A stretch of 28,728 nucleotides of DNA from Dehalococcoidia bacterium UBA1152 (GTDB taxonomy: Bacteria; Chloroflexota; Dehalococcoidia; Lucifugimonadales; UBA2962). Positions 8,121-16,648 of the stretch are shown in pieces; within the stretch, counting starts at the first letter, position 1, and the number at the start of each line of letters is the position of its first letter. The stretch is from assembly GCA_002311285.1 (NCBI GenBank), contig DBZU01000070.1, forward strand, positions 22,873 through 51,600, read 5' to 3'. The position numbers and the translations under genes are program-made. Under the pieces are notes generated by a model. It was not told the origin of the DNA and made no database searches. It saw only the letters and a list, made by a program, of their open reading frames with translations.

Positions 8121-10088
8121 ATGATCAGTGAATTAGCATCCTGGTTTATTTTCTTTTGCCCTATTTTAGCGTTTGTAATCATTGGTGCTGTGGTGTGGCC
8201 TTTTATCGGTAAACAAAGCAAAATCTCCGGTTATATCACTATCGCAGCAATATCAGTTTCCACCATTTTTTCGATTTGGGCTCTTGCAAGTGTTATCGAA
8301 AATGGCCATTCTATAAACTTTGAATCCCACAATTGGGTCAGCATCCGAGGCATGGAAATTAATGTTGGGATTGTTTTGGATGGTTTAACTACCATTATGT
8401 TGATAGTGGTCAGCTCTGTAAGTTTACTTATTCAGATTTATTCAACTGTTTACATGAAAGGGGACGGAGGATATTCTCGTTACTTTGCCTATATGTCGCT
8501 TTTTACGGCATCAATGATTGGGTTGGTTTTAGCGAGTAACTTAATTCAGATGTTCGTGTTTTGGGAATTAGTTGGAGCATCGTCTTATTTATTAATTGGG
8601 TTTTGGTTTAACAAACCAGCTGCAGCGGCGGCAGCAAAAAAGGCCTTCATAATAACCAGGTTAGGCGACTTTGGTTTCCTATTAGCAATACTGTATCTGT
8701 TTTTTAATGCCGATTCTTTCTTAGCGAATGGACTCAATCCCTTCGATGTCATGGATATAAATAATGCAGTCACAGTTGGAGTTATATCAAGTAGTGTGGC
8801 TGGCTGGGTCGCAGTAGGGATGTTTGCCGGTGCAATGGGTAAGTCAGCGCAATTTCCTTTCCATACATGGTTGCCTGATGCGATGGAGGGCCCTACCCCA
8901 GTTAGCGCTTTGATTCATGCAGCGACTATGGTTGCAGCTGGAGTTTTTTTGGTAGCGCGATTTTTCCCGTTATTTGAAGCATCTAAGGAAGCCATGATGG
9001 TTGTCGCTCTAGTAGGAGGGGTGACAGCTATATTCGCAGCCTCCATTGGGCTGGTTCAAAATGACATCAAAAGAGTATTGGCATACTCAACGATTAGTCA
9101 GTTGGGATATATGATGTTAGCTCTTGGTGTAGGCGCCTACAGTGCGGCTATCTTCCATCTATTTACACACGCTTTTTTCAAAGCTTTACTGTTCTTGGCT
9201 GCAGGAAACGTTGGCCATTCAGTTGGTGGAACCTTCGATATGCGATATATGGGAGGATTAAGGCGTTTGATGCCATGGACTTATGGAGCAGTGCTGATAG
9301 GTGGATTGAGCCTATCCGGTATATTTCCAATGGCTGGTTTTTGGAGCAAAGATGAAATTTTAAATCATGCCTGGCATTCTAATGAAGTAATCTCACAGGT
9401 AGTTTTCTGGTTGGCTCTTGTCGCAGTGTTTATGACAGCTTTCTATATGTTTAGGGCCGTGTTTATGATATTTGAAGGAACTTATAAAGGAGGAGCTAAG
9501 TCAGATCCGGATATGGACGTTGTCGAAGAAGTTGTCCCGCATGAATCACCTAGACTGATGGTTGTCCCAATAATTATTCTTGCTATAGCTACGTTAACCG
9601 TGGGATGGGTAGTGAATCCATTAACAGATTTAGGCGCTATACCTATTCATTGGTTCGCTGAATTCATACGTGTAGGGAGTGGGCACGAAGAAGTCTTGGC
9701 GTTCAACAGGATTTTGGCTATTGTGTCTAGCTTAATAGCTTTGTCAGGCATACTGTTAGCCTATTTATTGTATGTATCAAAGTACAAATTAATACTAAAG
9801 TTTCAACAAGTCACAAGCGGTATTTATACGTTACTGCTAGCCAAATATTACTTTGATGAACTTTACGAAGATGTAATTACGAGGCAGGTTTTCTATTCAA
9901 AACTAGCTGCCTCTCTTGATTTGATAGACAAAAACTTTATCGATGGGATTGTTCGTACGATTGATAGGGTGGGACGAAATGTCGGTAGATTAATTGCTCA
10001 AATGCAAACTGGACAATTGCAAGGTTACGGTATTGTTACGTCTTTTGGAGTGTTACTTATATTCGGGATTTATCTTATTTTTAGGTGA
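8121..10088 (+). CDS. nuoL: NADH-quinone oxidoreductase subunit L
   Basis: NuoL is the most distal antiporter-like membrane subunit, with a long lateral helix. At 655 residues it is of normal length. The conserved core FVFWELVGASSYLLIGFW lies near residues 145-162 and contains the channel glutamate. GAMGKSAQFPFHTWLPDAME near residue 240 contains the conserved lysine and histidine, and HAATMVAAGVF follows. The C-terminal quarter has the extra helices and amphipathic lateral-helix region, ending in a final hydrophobic segment. It begins directly at the stop of the DUF2007-like gene and is followed seven bases later by nuoM. In ion-coupling terms it could pump protons or Na+; the sequence alone does not settle this. 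Confidence 0.95.
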   Translation: MISELASWFIFFCPILAFVIIGAVVWPFIGKQSKISGYITIAAISVSTIFSIWALASVIENGHSINFESHNWVSIRGMEINVGIVLDGLTTIMLIVVSSVSLLIQIYSTVYMKGDGGYSRYFAYMSLFTASMIGLVLASNLIQMFVFWELVGASSYLLIGFWFNKPAAAAAAKKAFIITRLGDFGFLLAILYLFFNADSFLANGLNPFDVMDINNAVTVGVISSSVAGWVAVGMFAGAMGKSAQFPFHTWLPDAMEGPTPVSALIHAATMVAAGVFLVARFFPLFEASKEAMMVVALVGGVTAIFAASIGLVQNDIKRVLAYSTISQLGYMMLALGVGAYSAAIFHLFTHAFFKALLFLAAGNVGHSVGGTFDMRYMGGLRRLMPWTYGAVLIGGLSLSGIFPMAGFWSKDEILNHAWHSNEVISQVVFWLALVAVFMTAFYMFRAVFMIFEGTYKGGAKSDPDMDVVEEVVPHESPRLMVVPIIILAIATLTVGWVVNPLTDLGAIPIHWFAEFIRVGSGHEEVLAFNRILAIVSSLIALSGILLAYLLYVSKYKLILKFQQVTSGIYTLLLAKYYFDELYEDVITRQVFYSKLAASLDLIDKNFIDGIVRTIDRVGRNVGRLIAQMQTGQLQGYGIVTSFGVLLIFGIYLIFR

Positions 10089-10095
10089 TATGTAA

Positions 10096-11637
10096 TTGGA
10101 TGGATTGACCCAACATAATGGATTCAGTGGATTGCTAACTGCTTTAGTGTTTTTGCCATTTGTATTTGCATTACTGATTAGTGTTTTCCCTAAAAATGAT
10201 ACACAAGTTAGATTTGTTGCTTGTGTGTCTGGACTGGTTTCATTAATCCTCAGCATAGTTGTATTCGCGGCATATAATCGGAGTGAATCAGGCTTTCAAT
10301 TGATTGACCGTTTCAACAGTTGGATACCGATAGATACGTTTAGGGTTGAGTACTTTCTTGCTGTCGACGGATTAAGTGTTCCTATGGTTTTGTTGACAGG
10401 CTTGTTAGGTATGGTTGCCGTGCTTGCTTCAATGGGAATTACTCATCGAGTAAAACAATATTTTGTCTTGATTCTTGTACTACAAGGTACTGTTTTTGGT
10501 GTATTCACGGCATTAGATTTCATTATGTTCTTTCTGTTTTGGGAGCTTGAACTAATACCAATGTTCTTTTTAATTTCTGTTTGGGGAAGCGGAAGAAAAG
10601 AATACTCTGCAATGAAATTCATAATATTCACCTTCTTGGGTAGCGCGTTCATGCTGTTGGGCATATTAGCGTTGTATTTGTCAGCAGGGACATTTGATAT
10701 GACTGCATTGCCAGCGATGTTGCAAGGAGGCCTTAAACTAGTTCTGCCGGCAGGAGCAATATTCGGGCTTCTCTTTGTTGGATTTGCCGTAAAATTGCCA
10801 GTTTGGCCATTACACACATGGCTTCCAGATGCACACACGGATGCTCCCACGGCTGTCAGTGTGATGTTGGCCGGAGTCCTTTTGAAAATGGGTGGATATG
10901 GCATGATTAGAGTTACGGCATCAATATTACCTGACGTGATGTCAGATCTGTCGTGGCTATTAGTGGCTGCTGGAGTGATTAATGTTTTGTATGGAGCGGT
11001 GATAACTATTAGACAAACTGATTTAAAACGCCTCGTCGCATTCAGCTCTATCAGTCATATGGGTTATGTTTTGATCGGTCTATCAGCCATTGCATCCAAG
11101 AGTGCAGATGCGGCAACGGTTGGCTTAACAGGAGCATCAATGCAAATGTTCGCCCACGGAACCATTACAGGATTAATGTTCCTCACTGTGGGTCTTATTT
11201 ATGACCGTACTCACACGAGGTATATACCGGATCTGGGCGGCCTATCAACTAAAACACCCATTATTGCGACAGCATTTTTGATTGCAGGCCTTGCCTCTTT
11301 GGGGCTTCCTGGAACGATTGGGTTTGCAGCAGAGATACTGATATTTTTGGGAGCCTTTTCTGTTTGGGCATGGCCAACAGCACTTGCTGTTTTTGGGGTT
11401 GTTATTACAGCTGGATACATTTTGTGGATGGGGCAACGAACTTTATTCGGCCCAATTAATGATCGCTGGTCTAGCCTGACAGACGCGTCTAAATTAGAAC
11501 TGATTCCAATTGCGTTACTAATTGGCGCTATTTTTGTTTTTGGAATATATCCTTCTTTTCTTACTGATCTATTTACCATGGGTGTGGAACCCATAGTCAC
11601 GATGAGCAGTGGTTCGGCAGAAATTCTTAGTAGGTAG
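10096..11637 (+). CDS. nuoM: NADH-quinone oxidoreductase subunit M
   Basis: NuoM is the middle antiporter-like subunit, 513 residues. The membrane core contains FFLFWELELIPMFFLISVWG with the conserved glutamate near residue 150, AVKLPVWPLHTWLPDAHTDA with lysine and histidine near 232-247, and LKRLVAFSSISHMGYV with the second conserved lysine. The start is TTG at 10096: AGGTGA lies at 10083-10088, seven bases upstream. The nearer ATG at 10090 runs straight into TAA, and no in-frame ATG occurs before the first helix. It ends seven bases before the preferred start of nuoN. Confidence 0.93.
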   Translation: MDGLTQHNGFSGLLTALVFLPFVFALLISVFPKNDTQVRFVACVSGLVSLILSIVVFAAYNRSESGFQLIDRFNSWIPIDTFRVEYFLAVDGLSVPMVLLTGLLGMVAVLASMGITHRVKQYFVLILVLQGTVFGVFTALDFIMFFLFWELELIPMFFLISVWGSGRKEYSAMKFIIFTFLGSAFMLLGILALYLSAGTFDMTALPAMLQGGLKLVLPAGAIFGLLFVGFAVKLPVWPLHTWLPDAHTDAPTAVSVMLAGVLLKMGGYGMIRVTASILPDVMSDLSWLLVAAGVINVLYGAVITIRQTDLKRLVAFSSISHMGYVLIGLSAIASKSADAATVGLTGASMQMFAHGTITGLMFLTVGLIYDRTHTRYIPDLGGLSTKTPIIATAFLIAGLASLGLPGTIGFAAEILIFLGAFSVWAWPTALAVFGVVITAGYILWMGQRTLFGPINDRWSSLTDASKLELIPIALLIGAIFVFGIYPSFLTDLFTMGVEPIVTMSSGSAEILSR

Positions 11638-11644
11638 TAAAACT

Positions 11645-13165
11645 TTGACTCAACAAGACATATATTTACTTTCACCAGAAATTAGCTTGATTGGATTGGC
11701 TTTAGCGATTGTCATTTTGGATATTTTTGTTAAACAGAAGTTGATAACTCAATGCCTAATTGGTATTGGTTTAGTATTGCCAGTTATTTTTTCGGTGTTA
11801 CTTTGGAATGGAGTTGGTCTTGGAGGAGATTTTGATGCAGGAATACAAACATTAGGCATTTTTAACACTCTAGTAGTGGACAGATTTACTTTATTGTTTA
11901 AATTTCTACTAATAGGAATATTGGCTATAGTGATAATTAGTTCACTTAGTTATGTTCACCGTTTTGAAAAAATCAAAATAGAGTATTTCAGTCTGCTTAT
12001 TTTCTCGACAGTTGGCATGATGATGTTGGTTTCAACTACAGAGTTGATAACACTCTACATATCTTTGGAGCTTACTGCATTACCAATGGCTTTGCTCATA
12101 GCCATTCCAGGTACTCGACTATCTTCAGAAGCCGGAATTAAGTTCCTGATTTTAAGTGCGGTAAGTTCAGCTTTATTGATATACGGCATGGTTTGGATAT
12201 ATGGCTTGACTGGCACTACAGACCTAGTTGAGATTTTCAAGTCTGTAGCTCTAATTACAGGATCAACTGAATCATCATCTACGGTGCCATTCGGAAACTA
12301 TGGGATTTTGTTAGGTGTAATACTTATGATTGCTGGTTTTGGTTTTAAAATATCCAGTGTTCCGTTTCATATGTGGGTGCCTGATGTGTATGAAGGTGCA
12401 CCAACCCCAGTAACAGCGTTTCTGTCTGTAGCCAGTAAAGCTGCTGGATTTGCAGTTATTCTTAGAGTGTTTTATGGGTCATTTTCCAATGAAGTTTTAT
12501 CGCTTGAATGGAGCATGATATTTGCTGTTATGGCGATATTGTCAATGGTAATTGGTAACTTTGTCGCAATTGCCCAAAAGAATATGAAAAGGTTATTGGC
12601 GTATAGCACAATAGCTCATGCCGGATACATTATGATGGGCCTTACGGTAGTGTCTGGGAGAATGGAAGTTTTTTCACTTGAAGGTGCTTCTAGTGTAGTG
12701 TTTTACTTGATAGGCTATGCAGCCACTAATTTAGCGGCGTTTGTTGCAGTAATAGCAATATCTAACAGGACTGGAAGCTACTTGATAGAAGATTTTGCTG
12801 GCATAGGAAGAAGATCCCCTTTTATAGCTTTTTGCTTGGCTGCCAGTTTAATATCCTTAACTGGAATACCGCCTACGGTTGGGTTTATGGCAAAACTGAA
12901 TGTTTTTACTAGTGCTTTTAACGGAGGCCTTTGGTGGCTGGTAATGGCTGGAACCCTTAGTAGCGTAGTTTCTGCTTATTATTACTTGCGAGTGATTAAG
13001 ATCATGTACCTTTATGATCCACTAGAAAATGTTCGTATTAAAGCAGATCCCCTTACTCTCGCGGCTTTGACGATCACCTCATTGGCTATCGTTGTATTTG
13101 GCATTTATCCTACTCCTTTAATCAAAGCCGCCACAGTTGCTGTAGAATTCTTATTGATCTATTAA
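11645..13165 (+). CDS. nuoN: NADH-quinone oxidoreductase subunit N
   Basis: NuoN is the antiporter-like subunit closest to NuoK, 506 residues from the start chosen here. Core motifs are ELTALPMALLIAI near residue 140 with the conserved glutamate, GFGFKISSVPFHMWVPDVYE near 230-250 with the conserved lysine, and NMKRLLAYSTIAHAGY near 310. I prefer the TTG at 11645, just after the nuoM stop, because it gives the usual short N-terminus before the LLSPE motif and has AGG ten bases upstream. An ATG at 11609 is also in frame but would add 12 residues and overlap nuoM by 29 bases. This is the last nuo gene; nuoE, nuoF and nuoG are absent. Confidence 0.93.
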   Translation: MTQQDIYLLSPEISLIGLALAIVILDIFVKQKLITQCLIGIGLVLPVIFSVLLWNGVGLGGDFDAGIQTLGIFNTLVVDRFTLLFKFLLIGILAIVIISSLSYVHRFEKIKIEYFSLLIFSTVGMMMLVSTTELITLYISLELTALPMALLIAIPGTRLSSEAGIKFLILSAVSSALLIYGMVWIYGLTGTTDLVEIFKSVALITGSTESSSTVPFGNYGILLGVILMIAGFGFKISSVPFHMWVPDVYEGAPTPVTAFLSVASKAAGFAVILRVFYGSFSNEVLSLEWSMIFAVMAILSMVIGNFVAIAQKNMKRLLAYSTIAHAGYIMMGLTVVSGRMEVFSLEGASSVVFYLIGYAATNLAAFVAVIAISNRTGSYLIEDFAGIGRRSPFIAFCLAASLISLTGIPPTVGFMAKLNVFTSAFNGGLWWLVMAGTLSSVVSAYYYLRVIKIMYLYDPLENVRIKADPLTLAALTITSLAIVVFGIYPTPLIKAATVAVEFLLIY

Positions 13166-13223
13166 ATAGTTAAGTTTATAAACTAATGAGCGATGATAAG
13201 ACTATTATGAATGGTGTTACGAT

Positions 13224-14084
13224 ATGAAATCCTCAATAAAACAAATAGGATTTATCTACAATTCTCAAGTTTCTGAGGCGGTTGATTTGTGTCAATCTGT
13301 GATCAAGGATCTCAATTTATCTGAGAGAGCTTGGTCCACTTCTGCCGATCAAATAGCTGAGAAGAAAGATGAATTAAAGGAAACGTCTTTAATAATTATC
13401 TTGGGTGGTGACGGAACCATTTTGAGGACTCTCCGGATATTAGCACCACATGAGATACCTATGCTTAGCATAAATTTAGGAAGGGTCGGGTTTATGTCAG
13501 AATTAGAAGTAGGTTCTGCTTTATCTGGTATTAGGAGTTATGTTGAAGAAAATCTTGATAGCCATTGGATAGATGAACGCATGATGATTGATGCTGAAGC
13601 TTTTAGGAAAAATGGCCAGGTGTACGCAAAAACCTTTGCTCTAAATGAAATTGTAATTAGCAGAGGGCAAAATGCTAGGCTTTTGCATGTTGAGGCGTTA
13701 GTTAATGGCACTAAATTAACCACGTATAGAGCTGATGGTGTATTAGTTTCGACTTCTACTGGCAGTACCGGATACGCAATGGCAGCAGGAGGTCCAATCA
13801 TTACTCCTAGGTCGACTGACATGGTTTTGTTGCCAATAGCGGGGCATATGTGCCTAGATACTGGCTTAGTGCTTTGTGGGGATACCATCATCAAGTTAAA
13901 TATCTTAAATGATGCGGAAGCTTTCATTAGTGGAGACGGCTTTGCAGTCGATGAATCATTAGAACCCGGAGACTATGTGGTTATCAAAAGTAGCCGTTAT
14001 AAAGCATTATTTGTTAGATTAGGGAGTAAAGAAGCATTTTACTCAAACTTGACCAGCCGGCTCGGTATTCAAGATAGATCTTAA
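13224..14084 (+). CDS. nadK: NAD kinase
   Basis: This 286-residue cytosolic enzyme phosphorylates NAD to NADP, using ATP or polyphosphate. The nucleotide-phosphate motif GGDGT is at residues 61-65, preceded by a hydrophobic strand (LIIIL). The NAD-binding segment ADGVLVSTSTGSTGYAMAAG corresponds to the family's GSTAY region, and ALNEIVISRG carries the conserved NE pair. The length is normal and the protein looks complete. It starts with ATG 58 bases after nuoN. It could be read through from the nuo transcript, but the short gap contains no clear promoter or terminator to decide this. The Nudix gene follows five bases after its stop. Confidence 0.93.
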   Translation: MKSSIKQIGFIYNSQVSEAVDLCQSVIKDLNLSERAWSTSADQIAEKKDELKETSLIIILGGDGTILRTLRILAPHEIPMLSINLGRVGFMSELEVGSALSGIRSYVEENLDSHWIDERMMIDAEAFRKNGQVYAKTFALNEIVISRGQNARLLHVEALVNGTKLTTYRADGVLVSTSTGSTGYAMAAGGPIITPRSTDMVLLPIAGHMCLDTGLVLCGDTIIKLNILNDAEAFISGDGFAVDESLEPGDYVVIKSSRYKALFVRLGSKEAFYSNLTSRLGIQDRS

Positions 14085-14089
14085 TTACT

Positions 14090-14653
14090 TTGAAGTTATC
14101 TAATTCCAAAAGTTTTGAACGTGAATTTCGAATAGATTCAAAACTAATATACAGTGGCCAGATTATAGAAGTTAAAGTTGACCGAGTAGTTCTCCCTGAC
14201 GGTAGTGAAACAACTCGAGAGGTTGTTTTTCATGTTCCAGCGGTAGTTATAGTTCCAGTTGATAAAAGCAATAATCTCATTATGGTTAGCCAATATCGAT
14301 ATGCAATAAATAAACGAATATTAGAATTTCCTGCTGGCGGGTTAGATAAAGACGAGACTCCGGAAGAATGCGCTCAAAGAGAGTTAAGGGAAGAAACCGG
14401 CTTTGGGTCTAAAAAATTATTGAATTTAGGAGGTTTTTGGTCAGCGCCTGGGTTTCTTACAGAATATTTACACGTGTTTCTGGCGCTAGAATTGTTTCCA
14501 AGTCGACTTGAACCTGATTCAGATGAGATGATCTCTATATGTAAATTTTCTTTGACGGAAGTTGAGATTATGATGGCTAACAGGCAAATTCAAGACTCTA
14601 AAAGCGTAGCGGCCCTATATTTTGCCATGAACAGTAATGATTTTCCTGTATAG
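14090..14653 (+). CDS. Nudix hydrolase, ADP-ribose pyrophosphatase type
   Basis: This 187-residue protein hydrolyses a nucleoside diphosphate linked to another moiety, most likely ADP-ribose to AMP and ribose 5-phosphate. The Nudix box is complete: Gly83, Glu89, Arg97-Glu98, Glu101-Glu102 and Gly104, matching GX5EX7REUXEEXGU. The upstream VSQYRYAINKRILEFPAGG and downstream GGFWSAPGFLTEYLHVFLA segments are typical of the ADP-ribose/NudF branch. The start is TTG at 14090, five bases after the nadK stop; no ATG occurs before the conserved N-terminal strand. Pairing with NAD kinase suggests turnover of NAD-derived ADP-ribose, but the exact substrate is inferred. Confidence 0.87.
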   Translation: MKLSNSKSFEREFRIDSKLIYSGQIIEVKVDRVVLPDGSETTREVVFHVPAVVIVPVDKSNNLIMVSQYRYAINKRILEFPAGGLDKDETPEECAQRELREETGFGSKKLLNLGGFWSAPGFLTEYLHVFLALELFPSRLEPDSDEMISICKFSLTEVEIMMANRQIQDSKSVAALYFAMNSNDFPV

Positions 14654-14790
14654 CAGTATAAAAACTATACACTGGTAACCAATATAACGAAGGTCTTGCA
14701 ATAACAACGTATGTTGTGGCAATATCAAATCTAACTTATCTTAATGTGAAGTTATAAACAGCAATATTCGGCACTGAAACAGGAGTAACA

Positions 14791-15438
14791 ATGCAACCCA
14801 GATTATTTACTATCTTTCTGATAGGAATACTGGCCGTTTTTATCACAACTGCGTGCTCAGAATCTCAGGATGGACCGGCAGTTGAAAAATCTGAGATACC
14901 TGTTTCTGAATCTGATGCCACTACTGGCACTACTGCTGACGTACATTCAATTGCCGATTCTTCTGTAGTTCTTTTCGATGAAGAAGGGAACATGATTAAC
15001 TCTGCTGTAGAACCGACTGAAGAGCCCGCTGAACAAGAAGAAATAATTTTTCTAGATACTGTGGTTGCTATTGAAGGAAAGCGTACCACCGAAGAACCTT
15101 TATTTACGCCGGTAGCACTAAGAATTGGACAAAGAATTGCTAGTCCAACGATGCCAGGCGGCCTTACGATTCTCTTTGCAGAAGTTCTTGAAGACTCTAG
15201 ATGTCCTGTTGGAGCAGAGTGCCCAACTAAAGGTAAAGCGGTCATAAGAACGGAGAGTTGGTCGAATGTGACTGAACTGGGACAGATTATCTTGGAACTT
15301 GAAGAAGGCCAGGCTGGTCCAACTGTTAAAAAAATAACCAGATATTCTGCAGTATTTATCTCACTTGAACCACATCCTGTAGAGGGAGAAACTATTGACC
15401 CATCCGAATATGTTGCAGTAATTGCAGTAATTAAATGA
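14791..15438 (+). CDS. Lipoprotein of unknown function, paralogue 1
   Basis: This 215-residue protein begins with a signal peptide and a plausible, slightly degenerate lipobox (TTAC, Cys22), so it is probably a lipid-anchored extracytoplasmic protein. Residues 23-100 are acidic, Ser/Thr-rich and low in complexity, a likely flexible linker. Residues from about 108 onward form a conserved domain with the pattern LRIGQ, DSRCPVGAEC (Cys138 and Cys144), GQAGP and YSAVFISLEPHPVEGE. The next gene repeats the same architecture. The DSRCP-x(n)-C pattern recalls small bacterial lipoproteins of unknown function; I do not know a function. A good AGGAG precedes the ATG. Nothing links it to the upstream Nudix gene, from which it is separated by 137 bases. 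Confidence 0.8.
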   Translation: MQPRLFTIFLIGILAVFITTACSESQDGPAVEKSEIPVSESDATTGTTADVHSIADSSVVLFDEEGNMINSAVEPTEEPAEQEEIIFLDTVVAIEGKRTTEEPLFTPVALRIGQRIASPTMPGGLTILFAEVLEDSRCPVGAECPTKGKAVIRTESWSNVTELGQIILELEEGQAGPTVKKITRYSAVFISLEPHPVEGETIDPSEYVAVIAVIK

Positions 15439-15485
15439 TTTAATAGTTTACTCGGTTTTCAATATAAATTTGGTTGGAGCAATAT

Positions 15486-16190
15486 ATGAAAATCATAAAA
15501 ATTCTAGGAATTAGATATAAGTTAACCATTGTAGTTCTAGTAATTAGTATTACTGGTTTTGTCGTAGGCTGTGGTGGTTCAGAAAGAGAAATGCATGGTG
15601 ATGATGATTATGAGTTTACATTTGTTGCAGACGCAGGGTCTACGCCAACGGTTGCTGTTAACGACGTCCTTCTTGAGGAACAAGAATCTATGACTTTAAG
15701 CGAGAGCCATGAAGCGTATTTGGAGACTCTCGAAGAACCGACAGTAGAACCGACAGTAGAACCAACTGAAGAGCCGGTTATTGAAGAAGTTAATTTAGAG
15801 TTTGGCGAAACAGTCATTGCAGCGGAAGGGGAACGTTTAACCGAGGTGCCGTTGCTAGTGCCAGTATCCCTTCGAATTGGTCAAAAGCTTTCTAGCCCTA
15901 GCCTGTTGAGTGGATTGGGAATTGAATTTTTGGAGATAATTGAAGATACTAGATGCCCTGAAAACACTGAATGTTCTACTTCAGGAAGAGCGACTGTATC
16001 GGTAAAAGTTGGCGGTCACCGGTCTTCACTTGGTTCAACTACTTTGACACTTGAAGATGGTCAAGTTGGACCATCTATCAAGAAGTTAGGCAAGTACTCA
16101 GCCGTATTTATCTCGCTAGAACCATTTCCCGTTGAAGGCGAAGATATTGACCCAGCTGACTATGTGGGTACATTTGCTGTTATACAATGA
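15486..16190 (+). CDS. Lipoprotein of unknown function, paralogue 2
   Basis: This 234-residue protein is the tandem paralogue of the previous gene. It has a signal peptide with lipobox VVGC (Cys29), an acidic linker that includes PTVEPTVEPTEEP, and the same C-terminal domain with LRIGQ, DTRCPENTEC (Cys157 and Cys163, the same spacing), GQVGP and YSAVFISLEPFPVEGE. The two domains are clearly homologous but diverged to perhaps half identity by eye, so the duplication is not recent. I chose the ATG at 15486 because GGAG at 15476-15479 is six bases upstream; an in-frame TTG at 15474 would overlap that site. The short gap (47 bases) suggests a two-gene operon. Confidence 0.8.
   Translation: MKIIKILGIRYKLTIVVLVISITGFVVGCGGSEREMHGDDDYEFTFVADAGSTPTVAVNDVLLEEQESMTLSESHEAYLETLEEPTVEPTVEPTEEPVIEEVNLEFGETVIAAEGERLTEVPLLVPVSLRIGQKLSSPSLLSGLGIEFLEIIEDTRCPENTECSTSGRATVSVKVGGHRSSLGSTTLTLEDGQVGPSIKKLGKYSAVFISLEPFPVEGEDIDPADYVGTFAVIQ
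15735..15782 (+). repeat. 12-bp tandem repeats in the lipoprotein linker
   Basis: Four 12-base units encode the EPT-type linker: two identical copies of GAACCGACAGTA (15735-15746, 15747-15758), then the diverged GAACCAACTGAA and GAGCCGGTTATT. The unit length keeps the reading frame, so copy number could vary without breaking the gene. A similar single stretch (GAACCGACTGAAGAGCC) occurs in the linker of the upstream paralogue. Confidence 0.75.
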
Positions 16191-16349
16191 CTCTAATTTA
16201 CCGCCCGTTTAAAGAAGAACTATGTTCGATATCAAATAAAAATGGGTGGGGAGAAGATATAAAAAACTCATAAGTAAAGAAGTACGGTTGTTTTTTGAAA
16301 AAATTCAAACTCATCTATTCCATTAAAATTTAATATAACAATTACTGTT

Positions 16350-16616
16350 TTAAGCAGCTTTCTGAGGTGATGCAAGCAAGTGATATGGAATGTGCCATAT
16401 CTTTGCATTTTGTCCGGTGGGTCGTTTAAGTTCTACTATTGCCTTGTGTCGTCTAATTTCAAGTACGCTACCAATGGATCCGTATCCTGGGTCTCCATTA
16501 ATTCTTCCGACATAAACCACTTTTTGTCCAGGACAAATAGTTTTTGGAGAAACATCCTGATATCTGATATTTCCTAGTCCCGGTAATTGTAATTGGCTTG
16601 GGTAATTATAATTCAA
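16350..16616 (-). CDS. Small KOW-like protein of unknown function
   Basis: An 88-residue protein starts with TTG at 16616, with AGGA eight bases upstream on the minus strand. The C-terminal half shows ICPGQKVVYVGRINGDPGYG, then SIGSVLEIRRHKAIVELKRP and IWHIPYHLLASP. This glycine-rich beta pattern, GxIGxVLExRRxKAIVEL, resembles KOW or SH3-like barrels found in ribosomal and RNA-binding proteins. No catalytic residues, membrane segments or signal peptide are seen, and the only cysteine is in ICPG. The start and reading frame are supported by the ribosome binding site and the protein-like composition. It is convergent with the lipoprotein pair and divergent from the SDR gene. A candidate promoter with a LexA-like box precedes it. 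Confidence 0.65.
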   Translation of the reverse strand: MNYNYPSQLQLPGLGNIRYQDVSPKTICPGQKVVYVGRINGDPGYGSIGSVLEIRRHKAIVELKRPTGQNAKIWHIPYHLLASPQKAA

Positions 16617-16648
16617 TCAATGATTCCTAATATTAAATATTTAGAACA

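Noticed and set aside
10443..10904. Antisense open frame of 153 codons opposite nuoM
   Set aside because: It is the shadow of a strongly conserved nuoM reading frame, has no family features, and is rich in Asn, Thr and Lys as expected for a reverse frame.
11211..11675. Antisense open frame across the nuoM-nuoN junction
   Set aside because: It spans two well-supported genes on the other strand and shows no protein family pattern.
13173..13184. Palindrome AGTTTATAAACT between nuoN and nadK
   Set aside because: It is AT-rich, short and without a T-tract; it is expected by chance in this base composition.
13538..13927. Antisense open frame opposite nadK
   Set aside because: The plus-strand NAD kinase motifs are complete; the reverse frame has low-complexity Ser/Thr-rich content.
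14714..14742. TTGTGG and TATCTT spaced 17 bases before the first lipoprotein
   Set aside because: Both hexamers match the consensus only partly; the match is too weak to call a promoter.
16201..16249. Ten-base stem with two G-T pairs (CCGCCCGTTT with AAATGGGTGG, 29-base loop) after the second lipoprotein
   Set aside because: The loop is long and no T-run follows on either strand, so I do not call it a terminator.
16293..16308. Small hairpin TTTGAA-AAAA-TTCAAA in the convergent gap
   Set aside because: The stem is only six A-T-rich pairs; a terminator call would not be safe.
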